Shown: positions 35,885-46,959 of the stretch, piece by piece
Position numbering within the stretch: position 1 is the first letter of the stretch
How the letters are laid out: every line of letters begins with the position of its first letter
Origin: Taenia hydatigena
Taxonomy: Eukaryota > Platyhelminthes > Cestoda > Cyclophyllidea > Taeniidae
Assembly (NCBI GenBank): GCA_036345935.2
Contig: JADWOT020000010.1
Span: forward strand, 398,943 to 462,942
Direction: 5' to 3'
DNA length: 64,000 nucleotides
Notes under the pieces: generated by a model
What the model was told of the DNA's origin: nothing
Seen by the model: the letters and a program-made list of their open reading frames with translations, nothing else
Database searches by the model: none
Translations under genes and position numbers: made by a program

Positions 35885-38430
35885 AACAGAGCATGAGTCT
35901 ACAATCTACAGGGCGGGCATTTTAACAACTTGATTGTTTCAGCAATGATTAGTTACTTACGCAGCACCGGAAGTGATCGGTGTGTCCTCTGCACTGATCT
36001 CAGCCACAGGATTGCCACGAGTAGCGACTGAGATAGCCAAATCCGCAGCGGGGTGGGCGGCCCCATTCATGATGCCTACCATCAAACAGACGTCGGCTGC
36101 AGCTGCTGCGTCTTTAGCCTCATCCATGTTTGGCGAATGCACCCAGTGGTTGAAATACAACGCCTTCTGATCCCTGCAATGATCGTAGGTGAACAAGTCT
36201 CATAAAGCGATGGCTTATGAAACAGGTGGGGTGTCTGTAGGCCTCGGCACAAGGGAGGTTTGAGGAGTCATGATAATTGCAGCTAACGAAGGGTTGTTTT
36301 GAAGGACCTCACGCAAAGCAGTTATCAGTCTTAGATTATCTCTAGTTACTCGTCAAAACGAAATAAAAGAGGAAAAACTGTTTTTGACAAGGAAAATTCT
36401 CTCACATTGATGAAAAATACCCTGACTGATAGGAAGGGTTACTTACGTGGCTAGATAACGTCTGATGATTGGCTTTGATAAAAACGAAACGCAGATATTG
36501 CAAGCACACAAGTGTGCAAAACGGCAGAACGTTGCATGGAAATTGCACAGCAATGGTAAAAGCGGGGTATGCTGTGGATCTATTTCATGTTCATAAAACA
36601 GATGACTGCTTTGTAATCCAAGCTCATGCTGACAGGACGAGAAATCACGGCAACAAACGCTTCAGATGAGCGATAAGCACAGCTTTTTCTTGGTCAACAC
36701 ATGGCTGTATGAATGATTTCGAAAACACCATTATAATAATTGAAGCACTTTGACAGATGTGCTTTAAGGTTCCTTTCTACTCTTATCTAATCTGGTTCAA
36801 CAAATTTCCGAAGGAAAACCTTGGAACTAGCACAGTTTTAACCGAGATGAAGGAATCTACCAAATCACAATCTTAAATAGCCCATAACTACGCCCTTGAT
36901 ATAAGAAAACTATCCAAGACGAAGTGCGTTTAGATAAGTTAAGTGACCATATTTTAGGACCGAATCGTTAACCTCATCAGACAGACAAAACTTTTAGGAA
37001 ACGAGAAAAAGTGGTAGATAGATCAAAACCATACAGCTAGTAACATACATACAACAACGCTAGGGCAAGTAAGAAGCCTTGGTAGGTGCTGAGACGAAAG
37101 CAACTGAACATCGAAGTGATAAATAATTTCTAAAGATGTCGCGCAGAATACGCAAATGGCCTCAATTCTGCTCATTTTTGATGAATGCAGGATGGTCTGT
37201 GGAGGATATGGGTGGAATGGTGTGCTACCGATTCTTTAGAATGGAAGCGTTCAATGGCAACTTACCCTCGATGAGGCCGTTTGCTGTAATCTACGTAGTA
37301 GGACCTGAGGATATTATCTGAAATAACAAAGGTACACAGGATGATCAGTTCGCGCTCAATCAAGGGTGCACGCCCTTATATTCGTCAACACTTTATCTTC
37401 CACGGAAATGCACTGGGTAGACAAATCATTGAGACCTTAAAAAGCCAGAGGGAGGCCGCCAATCATGACACTTTGTGCAAAAAGAGTTAATGCGTGGATC
37501 CAGAACGTAATTTGAGCTTACGGACTCGAGTTAATTAGGCGATTGTCGTCGTGATAGTGAAAACTACTTAAATGGTTTGAAAGTTCTACCTGATTTCAGG
37601 TAGGTTGACCGCCTTGTCATACTTAATAGCTGAATGACACAATACTTTGAGCAATAGATAGAATAGTTGATAAGAAACTTATGAGCCAAAAAAGTCATAA
37701 GTCCATGTCCCAGACATGCATCTCAATCTGCCTACTATCGAAAAGCTATTTTGACGAAATAACTCAAGCAACTGATGCAAAGAACTGTGGAATGCACGCA
37801 GTGACACTTCACATAGACGTGCAGTCTTCGCGAGATCTTCATGGCTGACAAAGTATCAGTTCAGTTATTTTACAGCCTTAAAAATTTTCCTTTAAAAACG
37901 CGTTGTCTCACGGGTGTAGGGAACCACTTTAAGTGGATAAACCCTTTTTGCAAATCTCGACGCACGCTTACGAAAACGGATGCTGTACAAACGTGGATAG
38001 TTAAAATACGCACCATAAAGTTCAATCGGTTCCTCAGTGTCATCAAACCAATGATAATTTCTAACGCATTGAGTCGCCAAGGTGAATGACCGACCAGTGC
38101 TAGCAAACAACTTTTCTAAATTTCTGAGCGCGTAATGAGCAGCATTTCGGTCTTTTGCAAAAACTATATTGCGACGCTAATAGTGAAGCTCCCGATGTAA
38201 GTGCTTTGATTGCTTGAAGAAGAACAGTAGCTAGGCTTGAGTAATAAACGCACCTCTACTGGGCGCTTCAGTGAAAAATCATAAGGGACCTGAATTGTTG
38301 GCACTCCACACTCGAAATTAATACCCTCGCCGGTTATCACAAACATCTTCAGAAAATTACACTATACGACGCCTACGCTCTTCGCCTTCGAAACTAATTT
38401 GCTGCACTCCTCGAGATCGTTTGAGGGCAT
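35883..38430 (-). CDS. Sirtuin-like protein (SIRT5-type), probably catalytically inactive
   Basis: Six exons: 38,377-38,430; 38,254-38,346; 37,972-38,176; 36,447-36,579; 35,961-36,173; 35,883-35,898. Phases agree throughout and the sum is 714 nt, giving 237 aa. Sirtuins are NAD-dependent lysine deacylases. The motifs appear in family order: SKAKS then VITGEGINFECGVPT (NAD loop, family G-A-G-x-S...SGxPxF); RNAAHYALRNLEK; TQCVRNYH (family TQNxDxLH); IELYG where the family has the catalytic HG; a cysteine cluster CRFAHLCACNIC where zinc would sit; VCLMVGIMNGAAHPA; RGNPVAEISAEDTP, close to SIRT5. The catalytic His is Tyr, and the NAD-contacting Asn and Asp of TQN-D are Cys and Arg, so deacylation is unlikely. 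About 24 residues between GVPT and the RR motif are missing. It is either a pseudoenzyme or a decaying gene. The first intron would be only 30 nt. Confidence 0.7.
37136..37321 (+). CDS. 61-codon ORF inside the large sirtuin-like intron
   Basis: ATG-started frame on the opposite strand (MSRRIRKWPQFCSFLMNAGW, then AFAVIYVVGPEDII-like end), in the only long intron (~1.4 kb) of the sirtuin-like gene. No homology or splice evidence; may be chance. Confidence 0.15.
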   Translation: MSRRIRKWPQFCSFLMNAGWSVEDMGGMVCYRFFRMEAFNGNLPSMRPFAVIYVVGPEDII

Positions 38431-39129
38431 CGCAGTACCGCAAATGCCTATCAAGGAGCAAGGTAATTGAATTCAACTTCCAGGGCGGGAAATGATATCA
38501 GCGCATTAAAAGTATTTGCACGAAATCCATGCATTTTTGGTGACGCTTGGCACTAGATGTTTGAAGTCTTGCGCAGGCAATGCTTTTATTTTAGTTCGTT
38601 TTGAAAAAGAAAGATTGTAGGATGCAGCATGCATTAATAACAATGAGCTATATCATTAGCAGACCGTTGAATAGACTAATGAACTATTTGTAATTGGTGG
38701 TTCCAAAAAGGTGACAATGAATCCCTTACGATGATGATTTACTGGAGTGGTTTTTCTGCCATTTGTCAAATCGATTTCTGCATTTCAAATATTCAAAATG
38801 CAAACCCCAAAACGACGCCAGATAACCCTATGCTGGCACATTTAGCATGCCCCTGTTCTACCATTAGTTTAGCAAATTTGGTAAAATAGCTATCGTTCCC
38901 TAACAATGCGTTAAACCTTGCGTAAACTGGAATCGAATCGAGATGATGAGTTAAATTTCACCCAAATACAATCATATTTTAACGCATCAGACGGAAAGGG
39001 TTGTTTATTGGATACATAAAATTCTCTCGTAGGTGCGTCAATAACCTTTTGCCTTCTGCAACTAGCGTAGCTTTGCATGTTCATTATAAGAATAAAAACA
39101 TCAGTTAGTAATTAAAGCAAATTAAGTCC
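38431..39129. other. No supported gene
   Basis: The upstream (promoter-side) region of the sirtuin-like gene would fall here. No TATA box or other element stands out. Confidence 0.4.
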
Positions 39130-40150
39130 TTGCAGCATGTGATGCGCAAATTGAGACCAAAGAGAAAGGAATTTGAGTTCATCGGGTCAAAATCAACGAA
39201 AAGCAACAATTGAGGATGAATCGATAGCACAAAGCAAAAATTCACATAAAAGACAAAAAAATAAGGAAGCTAAACTCCAAAGTTGAAGTGCAAGAAATAA
39301 AGTCAAAGGAAAGGGAATTGGATTTACTAATTGGAAATGCACAAAACGGGTTAGAGGCGACAAAGAATAAAATTGCAAATAAATTTAGAAAGCACTAACT
39401 GAGGCAACTTAAAAGGGAAAAGGATTGGCAATAAAAAATATATGAATTAGGCCGAAAAGAGGGAATTTGGTGATGAAGCATCGAAATCCATTAAAACGAG
39501 GGTGAAAGAGAGAATTGAATTCCAAAGCATCAAAAAGCATGAGGTGAAGTAGAAAAAGAAAAGTGATATTGAATCCAATCGCTTAAGTTAGAGCCGTCAA
39601 ACTGCATAAATCGGAGTCAAAGAAGGGGAATTGGCTATCACAAATTCGAAAAGCGTAGAATGGAGTAGATGGAGGGATGAATTGATATAAAGACATCAGA
39701 CCAAATAAAATGAGACTAAAGGCATTAAAATAGATATAACAACGTTGAAATGCATGGAATGGAGTTGAGGGAAGGAAGACTGATATCACAGCCTCAATCG
39801 ACATGAAATGCAATCAATAGGGATGTTGATATCGAAGCCTCCAACTAAATGAAATTGATCCGAGGCAGTGAAATTGATATCATAACGTCAAAATGCATGA
39901 AATGAGACTGAGGTCGGCTTCATTTCTTGCATTTTGTATTGTGCTATCAATTTCCTCTCCTTTGGCTCCATTATATGCCTCTCGAAATAAGAATTTCAAT
40001 TTACATCCCCTTAATTTTGCATAATATCACAATGCGAAAGCAAATTGCAACACATTCGGCTTCATTTTATGCATCTGGAATTAATAATATCAATTTGCTT
40101 ATTCTATTTCGCCCTAGTTTTGTTTATTTTGACTTCGTGATTTCAATTTT
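39130..40150. repeat. Degenerate ~49-bp satellite with a polarity switch
   Basis: Units of roughly GAAATTGATATC...AAATGCATGAAATGGAG...GAAGGAGGG recur. The GATATC-like landmark starts at about 39,633, 39,684, 39,733, 39,782, 39,828 and 39,877, spacings of 46-51 bp. From about 39,915 to 40,150 the same unit continues on the opposite strand (TTTCATTTTATGCAT, CAATTTCCTCTCCTTTGGCTCC). The purine bias of the plus strand flips at that point. Open frames across it are repeat translation. Confidence 0.8.
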
Positions 40151-40447
40151 CCTCTCATTTGAGTCCACGTGTGCCCTTCATAACAGTAGCAGCAATTTGC
40201 TAAAATTTGTGCTAAGGTAATTATGCTTCGTTGGGAGCTGCGCAGTCTTCCACTCGCTAGGCCGCCATTTCTAAGCCTAGTTTGAATTGTCGAGATTGCA
40301 TTCGACCTCATATAAAAGCCTTCCAATAAGGAAAACAATTGATATTCAAAGCGATGTGCGCATTTATAGGCAAAGGCTTTACTTAACTAGGTACAATGGC
40401 ATATAGATCAATGGGAGGAAACGAATCGTAACAGGATGGCCCCATTC
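40151..40447. other. Spacer between satellite and next gene
   Basis: Nothing supported. Confidence 0.4.
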
Positions 40448-40674
40448 TCAAACGTCTCTTCGTTTATTTAGTGGTAGTTGGCGCCAGTCCGATGGTAGGT
40501 GAGGCATGCACCTGCTTTCATTGGTATCAATCTCGAGCATTCTTACGTCTTCATGCGACGGAGGTAAACTTTTTTGCGGAGATCTGCAAGTTAGTTTAAC
40601 TCCGCTCTTAGTGCCCGCCTCTATGCGAGTACTCGTCAACGGTGCGAAGTGACAGGATGCAAACTCAGCATTCA
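40448..40674 (-). CDS. Terminal exon of an unrecognised gene
   Basis: Begins after a good acceptor (TTTATTATTCAG) with two bases completing a split codon, and is open for 75 codons to TGA. It codes FASCHFAPLTSTRIEAG, GVKLTCRSPQKSLPP, MLEIDTNESRC and a basic tail LNKRRDV. No domain recognised. The upstream partner is probably the frame at 40,744-40,977; a donor giving the right phase (GTGTGC near 40,790) is weak. There is no AATAAA nearby. Confidence 0.45.
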
Positions 40675-40743
40675 CTGAATAATAAAGTAATTGAACCTAA
40701 CCTTTACAACTTTGCCATGATTAATGGAGGTAAGCATATATTT

Positions 40744-40977
40744 TTAATCGGTTAAAGCAAGGAATGTTGAGGGCAGTCTAAATCCTGATGCGCCGATCAC
40801 AGGCACACTAGGCAATGCGGGATCGGTTACGCGATAATAGCTGAAATAGAACAAGTATGAATGCCTTTTGATTGGCACGGATCCACTATTAATGCTGTCA
40901 GTACTGCTAAGGCGTTTGCTGCTGGATGCGCCCTCATTCTTGCTTAGTGCTACGGTGAAAGAAACGTGCACTGCCAT
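40744..40977 (-). CDS. Probable upstream exon of the same gene
   Basis: Opens with an ATG-started MAVHVSFTVALSKNEGASSS. It contains a serine-rich stretch (SSSKRLSSTDSINSGS) and an aromatic patch (HSYLFYFSYYR). It lies about 70-130 nt upstream of the terminal exon, on the same strand. The donor is not certain (GTAACC after YYR, or GTGTGC further on). Confidence 0.35.
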   Translation of the reverse strand: MAVHVSFTVALSKNEGASSSKRLSSTDSINSGSVPIKRHSYLFYFSYYRVTDPALPSVPVIGASGFRLPSTFLALTD

Positions 40978-41658
40978 GCAAAACTGTGCCGACCAAATTT
41001 AACCATCCGAAACTGTTTGAATAAGCAAGATAATAACTTAATTTTTGCGCCTGATGTTAGAAAATAGCTTGGTAAGATCGCATCGCCTATGCACAACGTC
41101 AAAGCATTCAAAAGTGAGTAGTCACTAAATAAAATCAGTAATTTTAATTTGTCTCCATTCGTGTTTTAATGTCAGCCACGTGAGCAACGTGTCAATTATC
41201 CAGCAAAATAGTTTTTGCAGTGTCTGTTACTCTCCTGCAATCATTAGAATTTTATTGTTATTTCTTGTCCACTTCGGGCCTGATTTATGTTTGCATGGGC
41301 AGCTGAAAGAGAAGGTTTATGGCTTTAGCAAATGGCATTCGTGTAGCAATGTGACTAAGTGCCTTGAGTTGCCGATCCTCTTATTTTCCTACTTATATTT
41401 GTTTTGGTCACCTTAATGCCATGTTGGGTGCATAAACTGAGACGGCAAACGTGGTGCTTGTGACAAAATGAACCACGTCTGCCACCGGAGAGGAGTGCAC
41501 TCCGCACATGCATGACACTCACCACTTTGTCTTGAGGTGAATACCACCATCTCACCACTTGAGAATGCCCTCATCTACTGTGTGTACCCAGTGCATGGGT
41601 GTAAATGTCGAGGCGAAAAAATATGGTTAATAGCACTTAATTACACTTCCTCATAAGT
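40978..41658. other. No supported gene
   Basis: No frame with support. The intergenic stretch also serves as the 3' side of zinc-finger copy B. Confidence 0.4.
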
Positions 41659-42830
41659 TTAGCTGGTAGGATTCAGAGCACCCTCTTCCACATCTGCATT
41701 AGGATTGAGTGCAGCACGCACGAAGCGAACACGCAACCGGCCAATGACTTCGCGTTCAGTTGGGTGTTCCTGTATTGTGTGTGATAATATCACATCCAAG
41801 TAGTCAAAAGTAGATCCACAAACACTGCAGCAGTGCTTCATCCTGTGCCTTTTTCCAGGAGGACTATCCTCTGGCTCTTCGGACATAGAAAGATGCGGAG
41901 GCTCTAGGCCCTCACGTCTTCTCATTTTTCTCAAAACTTCCTCAATTGATAGCGGTGGCTCAAATGCATCTTTTATAAGAAGTACAAAGTGTTATTCGTT
42001 GGAATTAGTGGTGTAGCAAAGAACACTGACTGCAATCAAACCTCACCACCATGTGTCGTCTTTCTGTGGTGCACCATATCCGTAAACGTGTTGCATTTTC
42101 TCGAGGCATTGCACGCAGAAGTAGAACCTGCATTTGCTGTGGCGCAGGAGGTGTTGGTGCATGCCATCCAAGTTGTTATACACTTTGCCACACTTAGTAC
42201 ATTTGTATTTACCATCAGCTTTCTTTTCGCCTTCCATAAGAATATAAAACAAGCATTTAGCCGGATTGCTATGAAGGAGAAAGTTATCTTAGATGAATGG
42301 AATGGTGCGCTAGCACACAAACTTCCTCATGATGGGCATCTAACTTGCATAGCTTTATACCACAGCCACATACAGAGCAAATCCATGAGGCATCCTAACT
42401 GCGGCGCTCGGTCAGGTATCAAGGGGTTATTGATGAAATTCTCCCTGAACATGTAGGTTAGTCGTGAACCATTGTTCTTAAGCATGTTCTACGACAAACA
42501 CGTGGTGATATAGGCAAAGAAATCGCCACCAAATATAAGAAGCGTGTGATAATTAGCAAACCACATATTTATTTTTATCTCTCCAAGAAAATTAATTTCG
42601 TTCTCCGAGTTGGTCACAAGTGCTTGGATTATCCTTCTCTTATCGTCCATCTCATCTTTGGAACCTCCACTTGGGGCATCTGGGGCCACAGATTCCTGCT
42701 TTGGCAGTTACTCTGCTCCTTTAAAAGCACAAAAAGCCTTCATAAAAACCATAAGGCATCTCTCACTTGATACGGTTAGGATTTCCAAAGTCTTACTTTC
42801 TGGCCTCTGTGGGTCCTGTCCTTGACTCAT
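41659..42830 (-). pseudogene. Three-finger C2H2 zinc-finger gene, broken copy B
   Basis: All five exons are traceable: 42,797-42,830 (MSQGQDPQRPE); about 42,574-42,718; 42,374-42,488; 42,047-42,240; 41,659-41,966. Three lesions are visible against copies A and C: a TAA in frame near the start of exon 2 (42,708-42,710); the exon 2 donor is ATAAAT where copy C has GTAAAT; and one extra base in finger 2 (after QCLE) that shifts the frame. Finger 1 (CTKCGKVYNNLDGMHQHLLRH) and the last exon with finger 3 (CSVCGSTFDYLDVILSH) remain open. The last exon is more diverged, with a longer acidic/basic segment (SEEPEDSPPGKRHR). It stands alone, without the secreted ORF or X neighbours of the other modules. 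Confidence 0.8.
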
Positions 42831-43729
42831 TTCTTCTGAATTTTAGTGACCAGACATTATTTGTGACCTCCGTAGCGCCGATCTCGTAAGCGGATCTCAC
42901 TCGTGGGACTTAAATTGCATGTTTTACTTCGCAAAAACAAAATTTACTCTGCATTTAAATATGAGGTTGCATTGTTAAGAACTAATGCACCAAACTTGAA
43001 CACGCAAAATGTCCCCAAACCCACTATTTAAAAAGCTAAATATACCAGAGATGACTTGGTACTAAGATTATTTTACATCGCTGATAGACCCTTTTGAGTG
43101 ATTGCAGATTAGTAGGGTTCGCAGATTCGTCTAGCATTATAACGCCCGACTAACTTCATGCAAATGCATGCGATCGTTTACAAACCACAGAAGCAGGTCA
43201 CGATCTCTACATCGTGTCATTAATTAGGCTTCGTAATCTTTTCTCGTATGTTCTGTGCCCCGTTAGGCAGAGAGTCTAGGGCTGGGTTCTGCCAAAACAA
43301 GATTGAACATTTTCAATAGAAGCGGCAGTATCTTGACATAATCAGAAATGCTTCGATTTTGCCGTTTTACCACAATGAGGATGACCTGCCTTCGGACTTA
43401 CAAGGCATTCCTTTCAGCGGCGAATCATGACACTTGTTGACCTGAGTGACGCATCTGCTTAAATAGGGGCATAATATCTACAGGGGAGGGGAAGTTGAGG
43501 AAGCAGCATGTGGGCAATGACACGAATTGACAAACAGTGTATGAGCATATGATAAGTCCTGCATGTGATAGACTCAGCATGGATGTGCAAATTGTGTGCG
43601 ACTTAGCAGACGTCTCTTATCGAGGAATCCATCTTACCTCTATGCTACGTGTGCGTGCCCGTGCCTACGATTGACTGATTCCTCATTAAAGAATAAGGTT
43701 TATACTTGGCCAGAAAAATGGCAACATTT
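42831..43729. other. No supported gene
   Basis: The first ~200 bp upstream of copy B matches the 5' side of copies A and D weakly. Nothing further. Confidence 0.4.
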
Positions 43730-44039
43730 TTATGCGTAGAAGGCCGTATACTTTGGTTTCGAATGCTTGTTTGAATAGTCAAACTCGTCGTTCGTGCGTA
43801 AAGAGTCAGATCCAGAGTCCAATTTTGTTACACCGTGGGACATCCGACTCTGTGCAACCAACTCAAGCCTTTCGGTGTCATCAGACGGTCTTGCGAGATA
43901 ACTGGCAGCTTCTTCACGAGCGGATCGTCTCACGTTAAAGAGACGCCTCATGTCCTCAATTTCGCCATCGCTTTCACCAACAACATTCCGGAGGCAGGTG
44001 AAGCTTCCACCACGTCGCTCTTCCTCGAAGAAAATTAGC
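43730..44039 (-). CDS. Terminal exon of an unrecognised gene with an acidic, charged C-terminus
   Basis: Follows an acceptor TTGTAG in phase 2 and is open for about 103 codons: LIFFEEERRGGSFTCLRN, then ESDGEIEDMRRLFNVRRSAR, then DSGSDSLRTNDEFDYSN and KPKYTAFYA before TAA. Composition (acidic, Ser/Asp, Arg clusters) looks like a cytoplasmic or nuclear tail. No domain is recognised. An open stretch just upstream at 44,058-44,243 is the likely neighbouring exon. Confidence 0.5.
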
Positions 44040-44057
44040 CTACAATTTACTCGCGTC

Positions 44058-44243
44058 TCAGCTGTTCGGTGCCGATCGTATGCAAGAGTCGGAACTTAAT
44101 AATTGCTTTATGAGAATGTCAGTTCTAAGCAAGCCGCTGATTTCTGGGATTAATTGCACAATGGCTTGTATTGTAGGAGAGACATGGTCACGTATGGGAG
44201 GAGTACCACGGATAAGCACTGAAGGTTTGCCCAGATTTAGATC
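44058..44243 (-). CDS. Probable penultimate exon, donor not resolved
   Basis: After an acceptor ATTTAG the minus strand is open for 61 codons: LNLGKPSVLIRGTPPIRDHV, then TIQAIVQLIPEISGLLRTDI. It then reaches TGA only 19 nt before the next exon. No GT in the right phase is visible to join it to 43,730-44,039. The link may therefore use a donor I missed, or the gene may be broken here. Confidence 0.3.
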   Translation of the reverse strand, partial: DLNLGKPSVLIRGTPPIRDHVSPTIQAIVQLIPEISGLLRTDILIKQLLSSDSCIRSAPNS

Positions 44244-44679
44244 CTAAATTGCAATGTAAAATGAATGTAACCCGCTTTGTTAGCAGGAACCCTCCACAAG
44301 CCTGAAACATACAGAGCGGTGTTCCTTGATCGCCTCGCGCTGTTTACTGTTTCCAAGATTAAGTCACATTAATACACAATTGCGTTTGTAGGGCCTTCAC
44401 TTCGAAACATTACTCTAGCTATAAAAAGCAGCGAATTTTGGCAAAAGGTGGGGCATCTACTGATGTAGCAAGCATAAACCTATAAAGATATTCTTTAAGC
44501 TTAAAAAAATATTAAGAAAGCAAAACATACAATAGCTATAGCCTAGAGCTAAGGCTGTTGATGGGTAGAGCCTATTTTGACTTCGTCTACATTGCATTAG
44601 TTGCCTAGCAATCCAACATTAGTGCCAAACCAAATCAAAGTTACCTTATTGCATGGCTTCGGACCTAAACCATCTCGCC

Positions 44680-44838
44680 TTACATTATGACATTGCTCGT
44701 TATTTCGTTGTTTCCTTGTAATCGATAAGGATTCTTGTGAAAGTGTAGATTATGGCTCTGCCTATTAGTTAAACATTTAATGGATGGGGCAGGTTTGAAA
44801 AGTGCAGACGAAATTGCGTCGCGAGCATGCTTCATGTG
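44680..44838 (-). CDS. Possible terminal exon
   Basis: Begins after a strong acceptor (TTTTATCATTCCAG) and is open for 52 codons to TAA: HMKHARDAISSALFKPAPSI, then KNPYRLQGNNEITSN. It is basic at its start. Upstream the sequence is AT-rich and hydrophobic in translation, consistent with an intron. No partner exon is fixed. Confidence 0.3.
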   Translation of the reverse strand, partial: HMKHARDAISSALFKPAPSIKCLTNRQSHNLHFHKNPYRLQGNNEITSNVIM

Positions 44839-45066
44839 CTGGAATGATAAAATAATGATAAAAAAGAAGCATATGCTGTGTGCTACGAATATTCTTGATA
44901 TCGCTGCGCTTATGGACACAGTAGTCACATTATCATGGCCTGTTTATTTTTTGAATTTAGTCAAATCTTATCAACTTAGCATTTTTTACAATGTTTTTCT
45001 AATCAAAAGCGCCTTTTGATGTAAGTCCGTTTAACTGATCATCCATAAGTGGGTGCCTATTTATAG

Positions 45067-45366
45067 GGTTATTCAAACAAAGGATCCTCCGTCTTTATAA
45101 TAAAGGGCAAAGTGCATCCGATATCACCAAGTTTGACATGGAACCGATTATACCAAGGCTTAAACGCCAAACAAGGTAAGCCTTCTGTTAAACCCCATTT
45201 TGTCTTGCGACTGCACAAAGAGAGCTTTATGTCTCAACTTTCAGGTTACTTTCGTTCCTGCATAGTGCAGTTTAATTTTAAGACGTTATCTAATAAGAAA
45301 CCACCTCAATACAAATGCCATAGAAATTGCTTACACGAATTTGAAATGCACCAAATGGAGCAATAG
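45067..45366 (+). CDS. Last two exons of an unrecognised gene
   Basis: Exon a (45,067-45,175) follows a TATTTATAG acceptor and ends at AG-GTAAGC in phase 1: GYSNKGSSVFIIKGKVHPIS, then LTWNRLYQGLNAKQ. Exon b (45,245-45,366) follows an excellent acceptor (CTCAACTTTCAG), matches phase, and reads YFRSCIVQFNFKTL, PPQYKCHRNCLHEFEMHQ, then TAG. Introns are short (69 nt). An alternative frame through exon a is also open but stops early in exon b. No family recognised; upstream exons not found. Confidence 0.45.
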   Translation, partial: GYSNKGSSVFIIKGKVHPISPSLTWNRLYQGLNAKQGKPSVKPHFVLRLHKESFMSQLSGYFRSCIVQFNFKTLSNKKPPQYKCHRNCLHEFEMHQMEQ

Positions 45367-45907
45367 AGAAGAAAGTCGATTAGGTACCACGTTTTGGGAC
45401 AATGTCTAACGACGGAGAGTGAATGACGGGCACTGAGTGGCCGAAAGTCTAGCAGATGGGGACATCGCCTGGTGCTAGAGTACCAAAACCTGAAAAATTA
45501 TTTTAATTAAACGGCCTGGCGATATCATGAACGCCAGTCGGTCGTGGGGCAAATGGACACAGCGTAGCAGGAACTTATTTAGAATTGGGCAAACGAAACA
45601 GAAACAGGGCATAAAATTCCCAAGTCGAATTGAGAAGAGCCAGGCATGGCTTTTTAAACAAACAAAAGTAAAGTAAGAACATAAGACAACTTCATTTCCG
45701 TGCCGTTAGGCAAACTGTCTGATAATGCAAGCAGTTTAACCTCACTCGAATAAAATTGGAGACTGCTATTGATGCTTTTGCAGCATGAGTTGCTGCCAGT
45801 TGAATAACGCTGTCATTAACGCCAAGACTCGTACAGCGCAACCCAAATAAAAGGCTTCTGAGGGGAGTGATAATTGGGAGAATGGGGTGGCCTGTATCAT
45901 CAAGGCG

Positions 45908-46695
45908 TTAGTTTTCACTGTTGCTCAAAAGGGTACGACGTAGCCACCTGTAGTTGTAGTAAGATTCTGTAATTTGGGGGTCAAAGTCACTACACCTAGT
46001 AATATAGATTCGAAGAAAGTTTTCAGATGGAATAGCCATTAGTGGCATGCTAATGTTTTTAATGTGCTGTTGAAAAAGGGTGGATCTGTGCGATTGTTGT
46101 CGACTTCTACAACGATTTAACAGATGTGTGCATATCCGTCCCGACTCCTGTTCAAGAATGCAACCTCCTAAAGGCATCGGAGACATCGGAAACCTACTGA
46201 TTCCTCGTGCTTATTTTCGTAAGATATGTTTTGCAGTTTATTCTCGCATCATTGGTTAATGCCATTAATGAATGCACTTACGTAGGATAGCAAAGAAACG
46301 TGCTAACCATAGTTATTACTAGCAGAAATGATAGCGGTAAAAGAAAACACCTAGAAACGCATGGGCATTGCGGGTTCATTGTCTGCTGGTGAATTGCAGT
46401 AAGCTGTTCTTTATTTATGCCTCTGAATAAGGCCACGTTATAATTCGAATTTGGGGTTGGTAGTGGCATGTAGCCGTTAAGCGGAGTCACCAATCTGTCT
46501 GCTCACAAATTCCTTCCTAGAAGTGCAGTAGCAGCCACAAGCGGCAGCAAATTGTTGGGCCGCAATTTAAAACAATCATCATTGTTAACCATGAGAAGTC
46601 ATTGACAGTGCCATGACTGCATTGCAGAACAATTTCAAGTACTTACAACTGCTCAGAAATTCCCGCCCAAAGCAACCAGAAATCAGTAATCGCAT
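45908..46695 (-). CDS. Single-pass membrane protein, three exons, complete
   Basis: Exons 46,647-46,695, 46,282-46,498 and 45,908-46,193 total 552 nt, 183 aa. Both donors are consensus GTAAGT, and phases (1, then 2) match at each junction. It starts MRLLISGCFGREFLSS. One clear transmembrane helix lies near residues 62-84 (CFLLPLSFLLVITMVSTFLC), preceded by CPC and a single Arg. Residues after it, including RICTHLLNRCRSRQQSHRST and a tyrosine-rich ESYYNYRWLRR, form the C-terminal half. With Met-1 far from the helix and no signal peptide ahead of it, a type II topology is likely. No family is recognised. The neighbour at 50,001-50,614 is of similar size and also splices after a CYP motif next to its helix, though the sequences do not otherwise align. 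Confidence 0.6.
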
Positions 46696-46959
46696 TTAAC
46701 TTTGTAAGTTAGATGTCTTAGCGTAGCTTCCTATTTATTTTAGTGATCGAAAGTGTTTTAGCGCTACCTAAAACACTTCAAAGCTAAACAATAAGAGTAG
46801 TACAAGTTATAGTTTTCGCAATTTATTATCAAATGCGCACACATCACACTTTTAACCCCAGAACAGAGGCATTCCTAAGTCTGCCGTGCCAAACTTAAAA
46901 ACGAATAAGTGCGAAATAATCAAAACCCTTAGAAAAAGGGTGCAATTATAGGAGGAAAA

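Noticed and set aside
39130..40220. Open frames of 61-97 codons across the satellite
   Set aside because: They are translations of a tandem repeat, present on both strands and changing frame with unit length.
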